A DNA stretch of 64,000 nt from Acidobacteriota bacterium. GTDB taxonomy: Bacteria; Acidobacteriota; Terriglobia; Acidiferrales; UBA7541. A program made the position numbers and the translations under genes. Location of the stretch: NCBI GenBank assembly GCA_013289855.1, contig JABCZD010000006.1, positions 186,001 to 250,000 on the forward strand, read 5' to 3'. Shown here in pieces: positions 8,519-16,100 of this stretch (position 1 is its first letter; each line of letters opens with the position of its first letter). The notes below the pieces were generated by a model. It saw only the letters and a list, made by a program, of their open reading frames with translations. It did not search any database and had not been told where the DNA came from.

Positions 8519-9007
8519 CTATTGGTCGTCGTATTCGCGCGGCACGTCGTCTTCGAGAACTTCGTGCGTATGAATCTCGCCTTCGTCGGCGTCGGGAACG
8601 TCTTCGATGCCTTTAACCACTTCGGCTTCGAAGGCGTTGCCTTCTTCCAGAAGCTCGTCGACGCTTTCGGAGTCTGCTCCGGCGCGATTGGTGAGACCCT
8701 GCAAGTCGCCGGATTGCCCGCCAGAGCGCGCACCGAGTCCCGCGGGTTCAAACGCCACGGAGTCGATAATCTCGCGCTTGCCGCGTTTGCTCACGGGCTT
8801 GGTATTTTTCGTGGCGGCTTTGGCTCTGAGTGATTTTGCCACCGCCTTGGCGGGCGTCTTCACAGACATCTTTGCCGCGGGCTTTATGACTTTTTTCAGG
8901 ACGAGTTTTTTCGCGGCGGATTTCTTCACGCCTTTCTTCTGTATTTTCTTAGCGGCTTTCGCGGGCTTTTTCTTGGCTGCTTTTTTGGTTTTCTTTTTGG
9001 TGGCCAT
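8519..9007 (-). CDS. Lys/Ala-rich histone H1-like protein with acidic C-terminus
   Basis: The 162-residue product has a strongly basic N-terminal half made of Lys-Lys-Ala-Ala repeats (residues 1-75), like histone H1 tails and bacterial HctB/AlgP-type proteins. A compact C-terminal half (about 80-160) is acidic, with DLQGLTNRAGADSESVDELL and a DVPREYDD end. The C-terminal part resembles a conserved acidobacterial segment. The basic half probably binds DNA or RNA, and the acidic half may mediate protein contacts or self-masking. The role is inferred from composition; low-complexity tails evolve easily and do not prove a histone function. Confidence 0.75.
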   Translation of the reverse strand: MATKKKTKKAAKKKPAKAAKKIQKKGVKKSAAKKLVLKKVIKPAAKMSVKTPAKAVAKSLRAKAATKNTKPVSKRGKREIIDSVAFEPAGLGARSGGQSGDLQGLTNRAGADSESVDELLEEGNAFEAEVVKGIEDVPDADEGEIHTHEVLEDDVPREYDDQ

Positions 9008-9116
9008 GGGGAAAGTCTAGCACTTTCGGGCCAGGCTGTTTACCCGGGAGCCGCTTTGTCCTATCCTCTGACGACAGCCGCACGCGAAAGCAGTGGCCAC
9101 GGGGAGTCTTCTCATC

Positions 9117-9800
9117 ATGAACATCGAAGAGGTACGGGCGCGCATTCATGAGATTGGCATTATTCCGGGAATCCGCACGGCGTCGGGAGAAGATGCGCAC
9201 TTTGCGGCAGACGCGGTAGCCAGCGGCGGCATCCCGATCGTCGAAATCACCATGACCATCCCCGGGGCCATCGACATGATTGCCTATCTTGCCAAACACA
9301 TTCCGGGGGTTTTGATTGGCGCGGGCACGGTACTGGACACGGAAACCGCGCGGCGCTGCCTGGATGCCGGAGCGGGATTCTTGACCGCACCATGCCTGGA
9401 CGTTTCGGTGATCGAGATGGCCAAGAAGCACAACGTAGCGATGTTGGCAGGGGCGCTGACACCCTCGGAAATCCACACCGCGTGGAAGGCGGGCGCCGAT
9501 TTCGTCAAAGTGTTTCCATGTTCGCAGGTGGGCGGCGATTCTTATATTCGCGCGCTGAAAGGGCCGTTCCCGAAAATTCCCTTGGTGGCGGCGGGGGGGG
9601 TGAATCAACAGACGGCGGGAAATTTTATTCTGGCGGGTGCCGCGGCTTTGGGAATTGGCAGTGAATTGATTCCGCGCCAAGCTATTGAAAAACGGCGCGC
9701 CGAACAGATTCGCGAATTAGCGCGAAGATTTTTGCGCTTGGTGGTGGCGGCGCGAGAGCGCCTGGCGCCGTACGCTATGTCTACGACTAGCCCGCATTAG
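9117..9800 (+). CDS. eda: KDPG/KHG aldolase
   Basis: The 227-residue product matches 2-dehydro-3-deoxy-phosphogluconate/4-hydroxy-2-oxoglutarate aldolase, a class I aldolase cleaving KDPG to pyruvate and glyceraldehyde-3-phosphate in the Entner-Doudoroff pathway. The catalytic Glu is E43 (GIPIVEITM) and the Schiff-base lysine is K131 (ADFVKVFPCS). The ATG at 9117 follows GGGGAG. The position of the phosphate-binding Arg in the E. coli enzyme is not conserved (ITMTIPG here), so the exact 2-keto acid substrate is open. A run of eight G at 9593-9600 lies in the coding region. The 3' end overlaps the convergent phosphoesterase gene by 14 bases. Confidence 0.88.
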   Translation: MNIEEVRARIHEIGIIPGIRTASGEDAHFAADAVASGGIPIVEITMTIPGAIDMIAYLAKHIPGVLIGAGTVLDTETARRCLDAGAGFLTAPCLDVSVIEMAKKHNVAMLAGALTPSEIHTAWKAGADFVKVFPCSQVGGDSYIRALKGPFPKIPLVAAGGVNQQTAGNFILAGAAALGIGSELIPRQAIEKRRAEQIRELARRFLRLVVAARERLAPYAMSTTSPH

Positions 9801-10275
9801 ACTTCAGCGTTACGAATTCTGTGTTCCACGGTTCGACCTTCAGGTTCAAGCGCGCCACGCTGATAGGAAGTTTGAAGCGGCGGGGGCCAGCGCTACCCGG
9901 GTTGATGTACAAGACGCCGCGGCGAGATTCCTGCCCAGGCTTATGCGAGTGCCCGCTGAGCACGATAGAAAATCCCGCCGCTTCGGGCACCAAGTCCAAA
10001 CTGTCGCGATTGTGCAGCATGTAAATATTGACGCCCGCGGCGGTGACCACTTCCGTGGCCGGCAAGCTCTTCGCCCACGGCTCGGTGTCGACGTTGCCGC
10101 GGATGGCTACCACCGACGCGAGACCGCGCAAAGCGGTGAGAATTTTCGGGTCGCCCACATCGCCGGCGTGGAGAATTAAATGTGAGCCGCGCAGCGCTTC
10201 CACCGCTTCCGGGCGCAACAATCCATGAGTGTCGGAAATCAGGCCAATCTGCGAGGCATCGGGAAAGAACGGCAT
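9787..10275 (-). CDS. YfcE/MJ0936-type metallophosphoesterase
   Basis: The 162-residue product is a compact calcineurin-like phosphoesterase with all metal-binding blocks: ISDTHG (13-18), HAGDVGD, IRGNVDTE and LSGHSHKP, with PGSAGPRR near the end as in YfcE. These enzymes hydrolyse phosphodiesters with Mn or Ni; the physiological substrate is generally unknown. It is cytoplasmic. Its stop lies inside the 3' end of the convergent aldolase gene. Confidence 0.88.
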   Translation of the reverse strand: MPFFPDASQIGLISDTHGLLRPEAVEALRGSHLILHAGDVGDPKILTALRGLASVVAIRGNVDTEPWAKSLPATEVVTAAGVNIYMLHNRDSLDLVPEAAGFSIVLSGHSHKPGQESRRGVLYINPGSAGPRRFKLPISVARLNLKVEPWNTEFVTLKSNAG

Positions 10276-10301
10276 TCGCGCAGGAAGCTAAGGCGCTGCG
10301 A

Positions 10302-10679
10302 TTAAGCCGATTGCTTGGTTTGATTGGCGCGGCGCAGCGGGCGAGCGCCGGGGATCGGGAACGACATGTGCCAGAAATTGGTGTCTTCGGAGACGAACTC
10401 CACGCCCACATAATTCTTGCCATCACGCGCGCGGCGAATATTGATCACACGGCATTCCACCGAGCGGGCTGTGTGGTCGTTCACCAGGAGCAATTGCTGC
10501 CCCATGGTGACCAGATGCTCGAGGTTGAACAGCGCTCCGTGGCGATTCACGGATTGCGAGTGCGTGTTGATCACAAACTTCTCGCCCTCGCCCGACTTGC
10601 CGTGGACGGTCAGCGGCACAGCCAGGGATACACGGACGGTACGGCGACGTTCTTTGTAGCGAAAGTTAACGAGTGACAT
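10302..10679 (-). CDS. PilZ-domain protein
   Basis: The 125-residue single-domain protein starts with RYKERRRTVRVSLAVPLTV, matching the RxxxR of PilZ domains that binds cyclic di-GMP. The second PilZ block (normally D/NxSxxG) reads NTHSQSVNRHGALF: the Asn-x-Ser part is shifted, so nucleotide binding may be weakened. PilZ proteins act as c-di-GMP receptors for motility, pilus or exopolysaccharide control. It lies 26 bases upstream of the phosphoesterase and may share its transcript. Confidence 0.82.
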   Translation of the reverse strand: MSLVNFRYKERRRTVRVSLAVPLTVHGKSGEGEKFVINTHSQSVNRHGALFNLEHLVTMGQQLLLVNDHTARSVECRVINIRRARDGKNYVGVEFVSEDTNFWHMSFPIPGARPLRRANQTKQSA

Positions 10680-11072
10680 CTGCGGTGTCTACCTTCTATT
10701 AATTCACTACGGCGAATCACAACTAACGGATGACGTTCACAGGTTCGGTGGGACGAACCGTGGAGCGGCGGCGCCAGTGACAATGGGCCTGTGTAGCATG
10801 CCAAAAAGCGCCAAAAAAGCAACGACTAAAAATATCACCCTACCCACGAAGGAGAGTTTCGCTGCTTTCGCCCCGTCTGGCAATGAATCCTCCGTACCAA
10901 GTCGCCTCGGGACTGGAGTACTGCCGTCGCCCACCGTCGGTTTTAAGGCTCTTTACATTTAGGACACGTACGCGATGCCTAATAGAAAATGGCATCGAAA
11001 AGTGGCAGGGTTCGTGCCGGACTTCCGCAGTGCAACCCTGTTCTAACGGCCTATATCAGGCTTAAATCAGGC
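10680..11072. other. Intergenic region, no recognised gene
   Basis: No convincing gene is seen. A minus-strand GTG frame at 10737-10934 would encode 65 residues with one possible membrane helix, but it lacks a ribosome binding site. A GGTTCG/CGAACC inverted repeat lies near 10744-10760. The right end enters the 11-bp tandem repeat at 11052-11081. Confidence 0.4.
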
Positions 11073-11081
11073 CTAAATCAG
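11052..11081. repeat. 11-bp tandem repeat at the M23 gene stop
   Basis: Three near-identical units (tatatcaggct, taaatcaggcc, taaatcagc, the last incomplete) span the stop codon of the M23 peptidase gene. On the coding strand each unit supplies further stop-like TAG/TAA/TGA triplets. Confidence 0.65.
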
Positions 11082-12032
11082 CGGGAGACTGACGATTTGC
11101 AGCGCGTTCACGCGGGCCCCATCGATCACCAGTCCCCAGTGCAGGTGCGGGCCGGTCACCCGCCCCGTAGCTCCAACCTTGCCAAGAATGGCCCCGGCGG
11201 CGACCGCATCGCCAACTTTTACCGATATTTCCGAGAGGTGCCCGTACAGGGTGTAGACCCCCAGGCCGTGATCGATGAGTACGGTGTTGCCTGCGAAGTA
11301 CAGCGGCTCCGCAAGGACCACGCGCCCCGCTTGCGCGGCATGGACGGGCGCGCCCGTGGGTGCGGGAAAATCCACCCCAGTGTGCGGCGAGCTGGCCTGA
11401 CCGTTTAGCACGCGCCGGCGGCCGAAATTTGCACCGGAAGTTACTCCGGTAAGCGGAACGCGGAACTTGCCGCGCCACAGTTTTTCAGGCGTCACCGTGC
11501 CGTAAATCTCGTGCAGGCGTTGTTGCTCGGCTTTCGCGCGCGCCAGTTGCTCGGGATTTGGCTCCACGAATTGTGGGGCCACCTTGAGACTTTCCGTGGC
11601 AAATTTCCCAGTCGTCACATGGATCGTGAGCTGGCACGGGGCCGGCTGGCCTTCCTGCGGCTGCATCTCGATCTTTAGGGCGTAGTCGCCAGACGGCTTC
11701 TCTAGGTCCACAGGAACGAAGGCACGCCAAACTTGGCCCCTCGTGGAAGTGCCACCACTCGCGCCGCTCTGCCAGAACGAAATGTCCTGGGTATCCCACT
11801 TGGCGTGAACGCTCGTTACCGGCGCCTTCGACGTGAGCTGGGCCAGCAGCAATCCCCCTTGCCTGACGGAAGACGCGTTTATGGAGAGCGCCGCGCCGCT
11901 TCCGCAGGCCATCGGCGGCGAGGCGAGTTCCTTGTGGGCAGCAGCATGCTGCACCGGCCCGGAGAGCAACGGCGGCGCAGCGCCGGCCAGTATGCCAGCG
12001 GCAAGCAGGGCGAAGACAGGTCGAAGATTCAC
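11073..12032 (-). CDS. Exported M23-family metallopeptidase
   Basis: The product has about 319 residues from a GTG at 12032, directly after the stop of the upstream aldolase gene. A signal peptide (FALLAAGILAGAAPPLLSG) is followed by an Ig-like beta region and a C-terminal LytM/M23 domain with HTGVDFPAPTGAPVHAA, the LYGHLSEISVKVGD segment and the HLHWGL zinc motif. M23 enzymes cleave peptidoglycan cross-bridges in the periplasm; the metal-site residues (H..D and HxH) are present, so it should be active. A longer frame from 12098 would overlap the aldolase gene and bury the signal peptide. Confidence 0.88.
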   Translation of the reverse strand: MNLRPVFALLAAGILAGAAPPLLSGPVQHAAAHKELASPPMACGSGAALSINASSVRQGGLLLAQLTSKAPVTSVHAKWDTQDISFWQSGASGGTSTRGQVWRAFVPVDLEKPSGDYALKIEMQPQEGQPAPCQLTIHVTTGKFATESLKVAPQFVEPNPEQLARAKAEQQRLHEIYGTVTPEKLWRGKFRVPLTGVTSGANFGRRRVLNGQASSPHTGVDFPAPTGAPVHAAQAGRVVLAEPLYFAGNTVLIDHGLGVYTLYGHLSEISVKVGDAVAAGAILGKVGATGRVTGPHLHWGLVIDGARVNALQIVSLPLI

Positions 12033-12033
12033 G

Positions 12034-12879
12034 TTACAGCAGCGAGGTCGGGCGGCGCGTCCAGGGCTTGCCCTTCTCTTTGGATACCGTTTCAACATCC
12101 TTTACGTAAGCCCCGGTTTGCGTCAGCACGTGATGCAGATCGTTGCCGAGGCTAATGAAAGTGAAACCCTTCTCAAGAAATTCCCCCACGCGCGAGGTGC
12201 CGAAGAGGAACAGCCCGAGAATCACGTTATTTTTGCGCGCCGCTTCGATCAATTTCTGCGTCGCCGCATTGAGTTCCGGCGAGGTATACATGTGCGGAAA
12301 CTCGTATTTTTCATACAAGCCCATAGACATGCACAGATCGTTTTGCCCCAAGAATAAAACGTCCACGCCGGGAACGGCGGCAATCTCGGCGATATTTTCG
12401 ATGCATGAGGCGGTTTCCACTTGCAGGGCCACGATGGCGTTGGCGTTCCATGCGCCGGCGTATCCGAGCAGGCCGCCCTTGTTCATGCTGCGCTGCGGAA
12501 AATAGACGGAGCGCGTTCCTGCGGTGGGATAGCGCATGCAACTCACGGCCTGCAGGGCTTCCTGGGCGGTATTGATATACGGCACCAGCACGCCGTCGGA
12601 GCCGAGATCCAGCGCTTGCTGGATGCCGGGGCGATCATCGTACCCGCCAACGCGGACCAAGGACTTGGCGCCGCCGTTCGCAATGCCGCAGAGCATGGCG
12701 GAAAGGTTCTGATGGTCCATCGGCCCGTGCTGCGTATCCACCAGCAGCCAATCGTAACCGCTGTGCGCCAATTGCTCGGCGATGGTGGCGCTGTGCGAGT
12801 TCACGAACAGTCCAAGCTTCGGCGCACCCGCGCGAAGCTGCTTCTTAAATTCCGCGCCCGTTACGGCGGTATCCGACAT
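12034..12879 (-). CDS. HpcH/HpaI family aldolase
   Basis: The 281-residue product is a class II aldolase/citrate lyase family member: WLLVDTQHGPMDHQ carries the catalytic His region, VRVGGYDDRPGIQQALDLGSDG the substrate Arg region, VALQVETASCIENI the metal-binding Glu and VLFLGQNDLCMSMG the metal-binding Asp. Such enzymes (4-hydroxy-2-oxoheptanedioate or 2-keto-3-deoxy-L-rhamnonate aldolases) release pyruvate from 2-keto-3-deoxy acids. The ATG follows AGGAG. The exact substrate is not determinable here. The M23 gene follows one base after its stop, implying co-transcription without an obvious functional link. Confidence 0.88.
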   Translation of the reverse strand: MSDTAVTGAEFKKQLRAGAPKLGLFVNSHSATIAEQLAHSGYDWLLVDTQHGPMDHQNLSAMLCGIANGGAKSLVRVGGYDDRPGIQQALDLGSDGVLVPYINTAQEALQAVSCMRYPTAGTRSVYFPQRSMNKGGLLGYAGAWNANAIVALQVETASCIENIAEIAAVPGVDVLFLGQNDLCMSMGLYEKYEFPHMYTSPELNAATQKLIEAARKNNVILGLFLFGTSRVGEFLEKGFTFISLGNDLHHVLTQTGAYVKDVETVSKEKGKPWTRRPTSLL

Positions 12880-12997
12880 ATTTTTCTCCTCAGAGTTGCG
12901 TTAAATCGACGGCGTGTGCAGCCCATGTAAATCTACAGGACGGACGGCGACTGCGCCACTGCCTCGCGGGAAAGCTCCGCGAAAATCGGTTCATAAA

Positions 12998-13006
12998 GAC
13001 CCTATA
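12998..13006 (+). promoter_or_regulatory. MerR-type half-site upstream of merR-like gene
   Basis: GACCCTATA occurs 68 bases before the MerR gene and is identical to the left half of the operator at 13517-13540. The right half is not well conserved here, so this is a possible weak autoregulatory site. Confidence 0.4.
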
Positions 13007-13074
13007 CTTTAGTTCATGCTTGGAGCGCTGGCCTTGCATGCTTCAAAATACAGCCCAACCGCCAGAGGTGCACG

Positions 13075-13518
13075 ATGCGCATCGGAGAAATAGCCCGGCA
13101 GACCAACGTCTCTATTCAAACCCTGCGCTTCTACGAACGAAAGGGTTTTCTTCCGCCACCCGCGCGGAGTGCCGCGGGCTATCGCGCGTACAGCTCCGCG
13201 GACTTGTGGCGCGTGAACTTCATCAGACAGTCTCAACAACTGGGATTCCCGCTGAAGGAAATCAAGGAGCTGCTGGACATTCACGAGCACTTCTCCAAAC
13301 CCCAAGGCGCCGTGACGGCGCGCTGGAAGAAAGCGGTGCGCATTGCGCGCGAACGGCTGGCGCTTATCGACAGCAAAATCCTGGCGCTGGCGGCCATGCA
13401 AGCGCAGCTGGCGTTGGTGTTGGGCGACGCGGCCGAAGAGCCCCAGGAACATTGCCCGGTAGCTCAACCACAAGAGCTCCCGGCCCCTGCAGCCACCTCC
13501 TGCAAAAAATCCCATTGA
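13075..13518 (+). CDS. MerR-family regulator, probably metal-responsive
   Basis: The 147-residue product begins MRIGEIARQTNVSIQTLRFY, the MerR winged helix-turn-helix, followed by AGYRAYS and the dimerisation helix (about 80-117). The C-terminal tail holds C127 and C143 (EHCPV, TSCKK), 15 residues apart. The conserved CueR/ZntR loop spacing and the Cys near residue 79 are absent, so the ligand could be a metal or an oxidant; this is inference. The operator-like palindrome overlapping its stop codon lies upstream of the next plus-strand gene, which it most likely controls. Confidence 0.85.
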   Translation: MRIGEIARQTNVSIQTLRFYERKGFLPPPARSAAGYRAYSSADLWRVNFIRQSQQLGFPLKEIKELLDIHEHFSKPQGAVTARWKKAVRIARERLALIDSKILALAAMQAQLALVLGDAAEEPQEHCPVAQPQELPAPAATSCKKSH

Positions 13519-13540
13519 CCCTATACCTTGCTATACGGTC
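13517..13540 (+). promoter_or_regulatory. MerR-type operator/promoter
   Basis: GACCCTATA (13517-13525), six bases, TATACGGTC (13532-13540) form an inverted repeat with 8 of 9 positions matching. The sequence begins TTGACC, which can serve as the -35, and resembles the CadR/PbrR-type operators placed within long spacers of MerR-regulated promoters. It overlaps the stop codon of the MerR gene and precedes the membrane-protein gene at 13635. Confidence 0.65.
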
Positions 13541-13634
13541 GACCATGGCTCATCCGTCAGCGCCGCCCACCAGGTGGCGCTCGAAATAGAGGCGGCATCG
13601 CGGCGCGATAATCCCGCCGCAAAGGCAGGTGGGC

Positions 13635-14105
13635 ATGGGCTTCTCGATACCGTTGCAGACCGCATGGACCGGCTGGCTGGTGGCAATTATCCTCGCGGTG
13701 CAAATTGCGCTTCCCTTTTTGCTACGCCGAATGCGACACGTTGCGCCTTCGCCCACGAGTTCGCCCCAGGGTGCTGAGGTGGCGATCGCGCAAACGAAAC
13801 AAACTCCCTCCGCCGGAAACTCGATGCGCTGGCACTACCTGCTTGGCTTCGTGCTGCCAGCCGCTGCGTTGGTGCACGGCTGGATTCCCATGGCCGCAGG
13901 ACACATGCCGCGCACCAGCATGACTGGATTGTGGCTGGCGACATTCGCTCTGGGGTTGCTGTTTCTCCAGTTGCTCATTGGCCTGGCGGCGCAGCGGTTG
14001 CGCAGCGAGAGCAATAGTGTCGCTCGGCTAGCGCTACGCCGCACGCATTTCGTCACCATGTTGGTGATTGCAGCGCTGGCGCTGTCGCACATGTTGCTCA
14101 ACTAA
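13635..14105 (+). CDS. Four-helix membrane protein, unknown function
   Basis: The 156-residue product has about four predicted transmembrane helices (TAWTGWLVAIILAVQIALP, a HYLLGFVLPAAALVHGW helix, a LATFALGLLFLQLLIGLA helix and a HFVTMLVIAALALSHMLL helix). Paired histidines near helix ends (HYLL/VHGW and THFV/SHML) resemble a haem-b membrane four-helix arrangement, as in cytochrome b561 or ferric-reductase cores, but this is inference only. The ATG at 13635 or the GTG at 13629 could be used. It follows a MerR-type operator, so expression probably responds to the MerR effector. I do not recognise a named family. Confidence 0.7.
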   Translation: MGFSIPLQTAWTGWLVAIILAVQIALPFLLRRMRHVAPSPTSSPQGAEVAIAQTKQTPSAGNSMRWHYLLGFVLPAAALVHGWIPMAAGHMPRTSMTGLWLATFALGLLFLQLLIGLAAQRLRSESNSVARLALRRTHFVTMLVIAALALSHMLLN

Positions 14106-14142
14106 TTGTGGTCACGTTGTGTCCCGCGTGGCACGAGGCAAG

Positions 14143-14463
14143 CTACCGCTCCGCGGGGATGCGAAATTGCGGCAGGATCCATTCGCCGGCAGTAGCGGAA
14201 AGCTGCAGGCCCAGCACGAAGTCGCCAGTCGGACGCATTTCGCAATACACCACCCGCGCGCGCGAACGAAGGTTGCCGACCAATGAGCGCAGGTTTAGCC
14301 GCTCGCCCAGCTGCCACGGTTTGCCGGTGATCACCCGGGCTCCGTGCAAGCTGATATTCTCAGTGACTCCCTGTTGCGCGGGGTAACGGACTTCCAAGCT
14401 GGCTAAATCCACGGCGACGTGGAGCGGCGTACGGGTCTCAAGACGATTGGGTTCGTTGGGCAT
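14143..14463 (-). CDS. PilZ-domain protein
   Basis: The 106-residue product is a single PilZ-like domain: NRLETRTPLHVAVDL at the start, then TENISLHGARVIT (the D/NxSxxG block reads NISLHG) and a GLQLS-type strand. The second block is close to consensus, while the RxxxR is reduced to RLETR. It is a likely c-di-GMP receptor or degenerate relative. The gene is convergent with the MerR-linked membrane protein and stands alone. Confidence 0.78.
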   Translation of the reverse strand: MPNEPNRLETRTPLHVAVDLASLEVRYPAQQGVTENISLHGARVITGKPWQLGERLNLRSLVGNLRSRARVVYCEMRPTGDFVLGLQLSATAGEWILPQFRIPAER

Positions 14464-14628
14464 AGCACCAGACTGCGATAGCGAGATGAAATTCGCAGAC
14501 GAGCGCCGGGCGGGTGACGACGATCGAACCCAATGATAACCCCAGAAACATTAGAAGATGCACAGATTTCTCGCGCGATGCTTCCGGCAACCACCGCTGT
14601 GCATCCCGGCCGGCAACCCTACAAATCG

Positions 14629-15021
14629 CTACAAGTTACTCGAATCAAAGGGCTTGGGGAATAGTTCGCGCATCGGAGTCGTTTCGCTCTGCCCCCCCAG
14701 ATTCGCCAGGATCACCGGAATGTCGCCGCAAAACTCCCAGATAATCTGGCGGCACGCCCCGCAGGGTGGCGTCAGGCGCTCACCGTCGGTCACTACTGCG
14801 ATAGCATCAAAGTTACGCTCGCCTTCCGAGAGCGCTTTGAAAATGGCGATACGCTCCGCACAAACCGTCAGCCCGAAGGTAGCGTTTTCGATGTTGCAAC
14901 CGCCGAAAATGCGCCCGGAGCCGGCGCGCACCGCCGCGCCCACGCGAAAATTGGAATACGGAGCGTGGGCATTTTCGCGGACTTGCTTCGCCGCGGTAAT
15001 TAAGCTTTCGTGATCGCTCAT
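14629..15021 (-). CDS. cdd: Cytidine deaminase
   Basis: The 130-residue product is a tetrameric-type cytidine deaminase converting cytidine and deoxycytidine to uridine forms. The zinc site is visible as TVCAERIAIFKAL (C plus catalytic Glu in CAE) and PPCGACRQ (two cysteines), with the substrate loop APYSNFRVGAAV near the start. The length is normal for the family. A GAGGA site precedes the ATG. It is the last gene of the deoA-nupC-punA-cdd run, completing nucleoside salvage from uptake to base release. A C7 run lies near the 3' end. Confidence 0.95.
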   Translation of the reverse strand: MSDHESLITAAKQVRENAHAPYSNFRVGAAVRAGSGRIFGGCNIENATFGLTVCAERIAIFKALSEGERNFDAIAVVTDGERLTPPCGACRQIIWEFCGDIPVILANLGGQSETTPMRELFPKPFDSSNL

Positions 15022-15059
15022 TTAATCCTCAAATTGCACTCGTTCCGCAGAGCTTTTTG

Positions 15060-15083
15060 TAGGGGCGCAGGATGCTGCGCCCC
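15060..15083. repeat. TAGGGGCGCA-type hairpin
   Basis: GGGGCGCAG (15062-15070) and CTGCGCCCC (15075-15083) form a perfect hairpin with a 4-base loop in the punA-cdd gap. The same GGGGCGCA stem recurs between iscU and iscA at 60553-60578, including the preceding TA. Confidence 0.7.
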
Positions 15084-15116
15084 ATCCCGGCAAGATTGTT
15101 ACCAAGGTAGTCTGTG

Positions 15117-16070
15117 TCAGACTACTTCAACAGCAATCTTTGGAATTACCGCTCGCAGCAGCGCGATGAATTGGCCTTTCACACGTTCAGCTACTTCCAA
15201 GACCTCCGTGTGGACCAGCGGCTGGTCGATTACACCCGCAGCGGCATTGGTGACGCAGGAAATTCCCAGCACGCGCATGCCGCTGTGCCGCGCCGCGATG
15301 ACCTCTGGCACGGTAGACATGCCCACCAAATCCGCGCCGATGGCACGCAAGTAGCGAATCTCTGCAGGAGTTTCGTAGCTCGGCCCCGCGAGCGCCGCAT
15401 ACACGCCTTCCGGCATACTGGCGCCGGCTTTCGCGGCTTCGGCGGCGGCAATCGCACGGAATCTCTTGTCGTACGCCGTGGTCATGTCCGGAAAACGCAA
15501 ACCGAATTTTTCGTCGTTCGGCCCCGTAAGCGGGTTGGCGCCTTGCAGATTGATGTGGTCGCTGATAAGCACCAGGCGGCCTTGCGTCAATTCCCGCAGA
15601 ATCCCTCCAGCAGCGTTGGTCAGAATGACAGCCTGCACGCCAAGCCGCGCAAAAACGCGAATGGGAAACGCCACCTGCTGCACCGAGTAGCCTTCATAAA
15701 GATGTACCCGGCCCTGCATACCGATGACCGGCGTATCGCCCACCATACCGATGACCAATTTCCCTGCGTGGCCAATCGCGGTGGAACGCGGAAAATGCGG
15801 AATCTTTTCATAGGGCACTTTGACGGCGCTGGCAAATTCGTCCGCGAAAGCTCCCAGGCCGGAGCCCAGCACCAGGGCAATCTTCGGACGCAGTTTAGTC
15901 TTTGAAAGAATAAATCGCGCCGCTTCCTGCGCTTTGTCAAACTCGCTGCGGGAAGCGCGAGCCGATTTATCTTCCGCGGCGCGCGAGGCCGCATGTTTCA
16001 GCCAGCGCTCGGCGCTTTTTGCACTGGAGCGCACGGCGGCAATTCGCGACTTGGATTTCTTTGCGCTCAC
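15117..16070 (-). CDS. punA: Purine nucleoside phosphorylase with basic N-terminal extension
   Basis: The 317-residue product is a trimeric-type purine nucleoside phosphorylase, splitting inosine and guanosine with phosphate. Motifs include IALVLGSGLGAFAD (phosphate binding), GRVHLYEGYS, the NAAGGI segment and LAGPSYETPAEIR. It carries about 42 extra residues rich in Lys, Arg, Ala and Ser before the usual EAARFILSKT start. The GTG start at 16070 is 7 bases after AAGGA, which supports the extension being translated; no in-frame ATG with a good site lies closer to the core. It is third in the salvage operon, 30 bases after nupC. Confidence 0.93.
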   Translation of the reverse strand: MSAKKSKSRIAAVRSSAKSAERWLKHAASRAAEDKSARASRSEFDKAQEAARFILSKTKLRPKIALVLGSGLGAFADEFASAVKVPYEKIPHFPRSTAIGHAGKLVIGMVGDTPVIGMQGRVHLYEGYSVQQVAFPIRVFARLGVQAVILTNAAGGILRELTQGRLVLISDHINLQGANPLTGPNDEKFGLRFPDMTTAYDKRFRAIAAAEAAKAGASMPEGVYAALAGPSYETPAEIRYLRAIGADLVGMSTVPEVIAARHSGMRVLGISCVTNAAAGVIDQPLVHTEVLEVAERVKGQFIALLRAVIPKIAVEVV

Positions 16071-16100
16071 GGAAAAATCCTTAGGCCCACGAAATAATGC

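Noticed and set aside
10737-10934. 65-residue minus-strand frame with one hydrophobic helix
   Set aside because: It has a GTG start without a ribosome binding site and no sign of conservation that can be seen; kept only as a remark.
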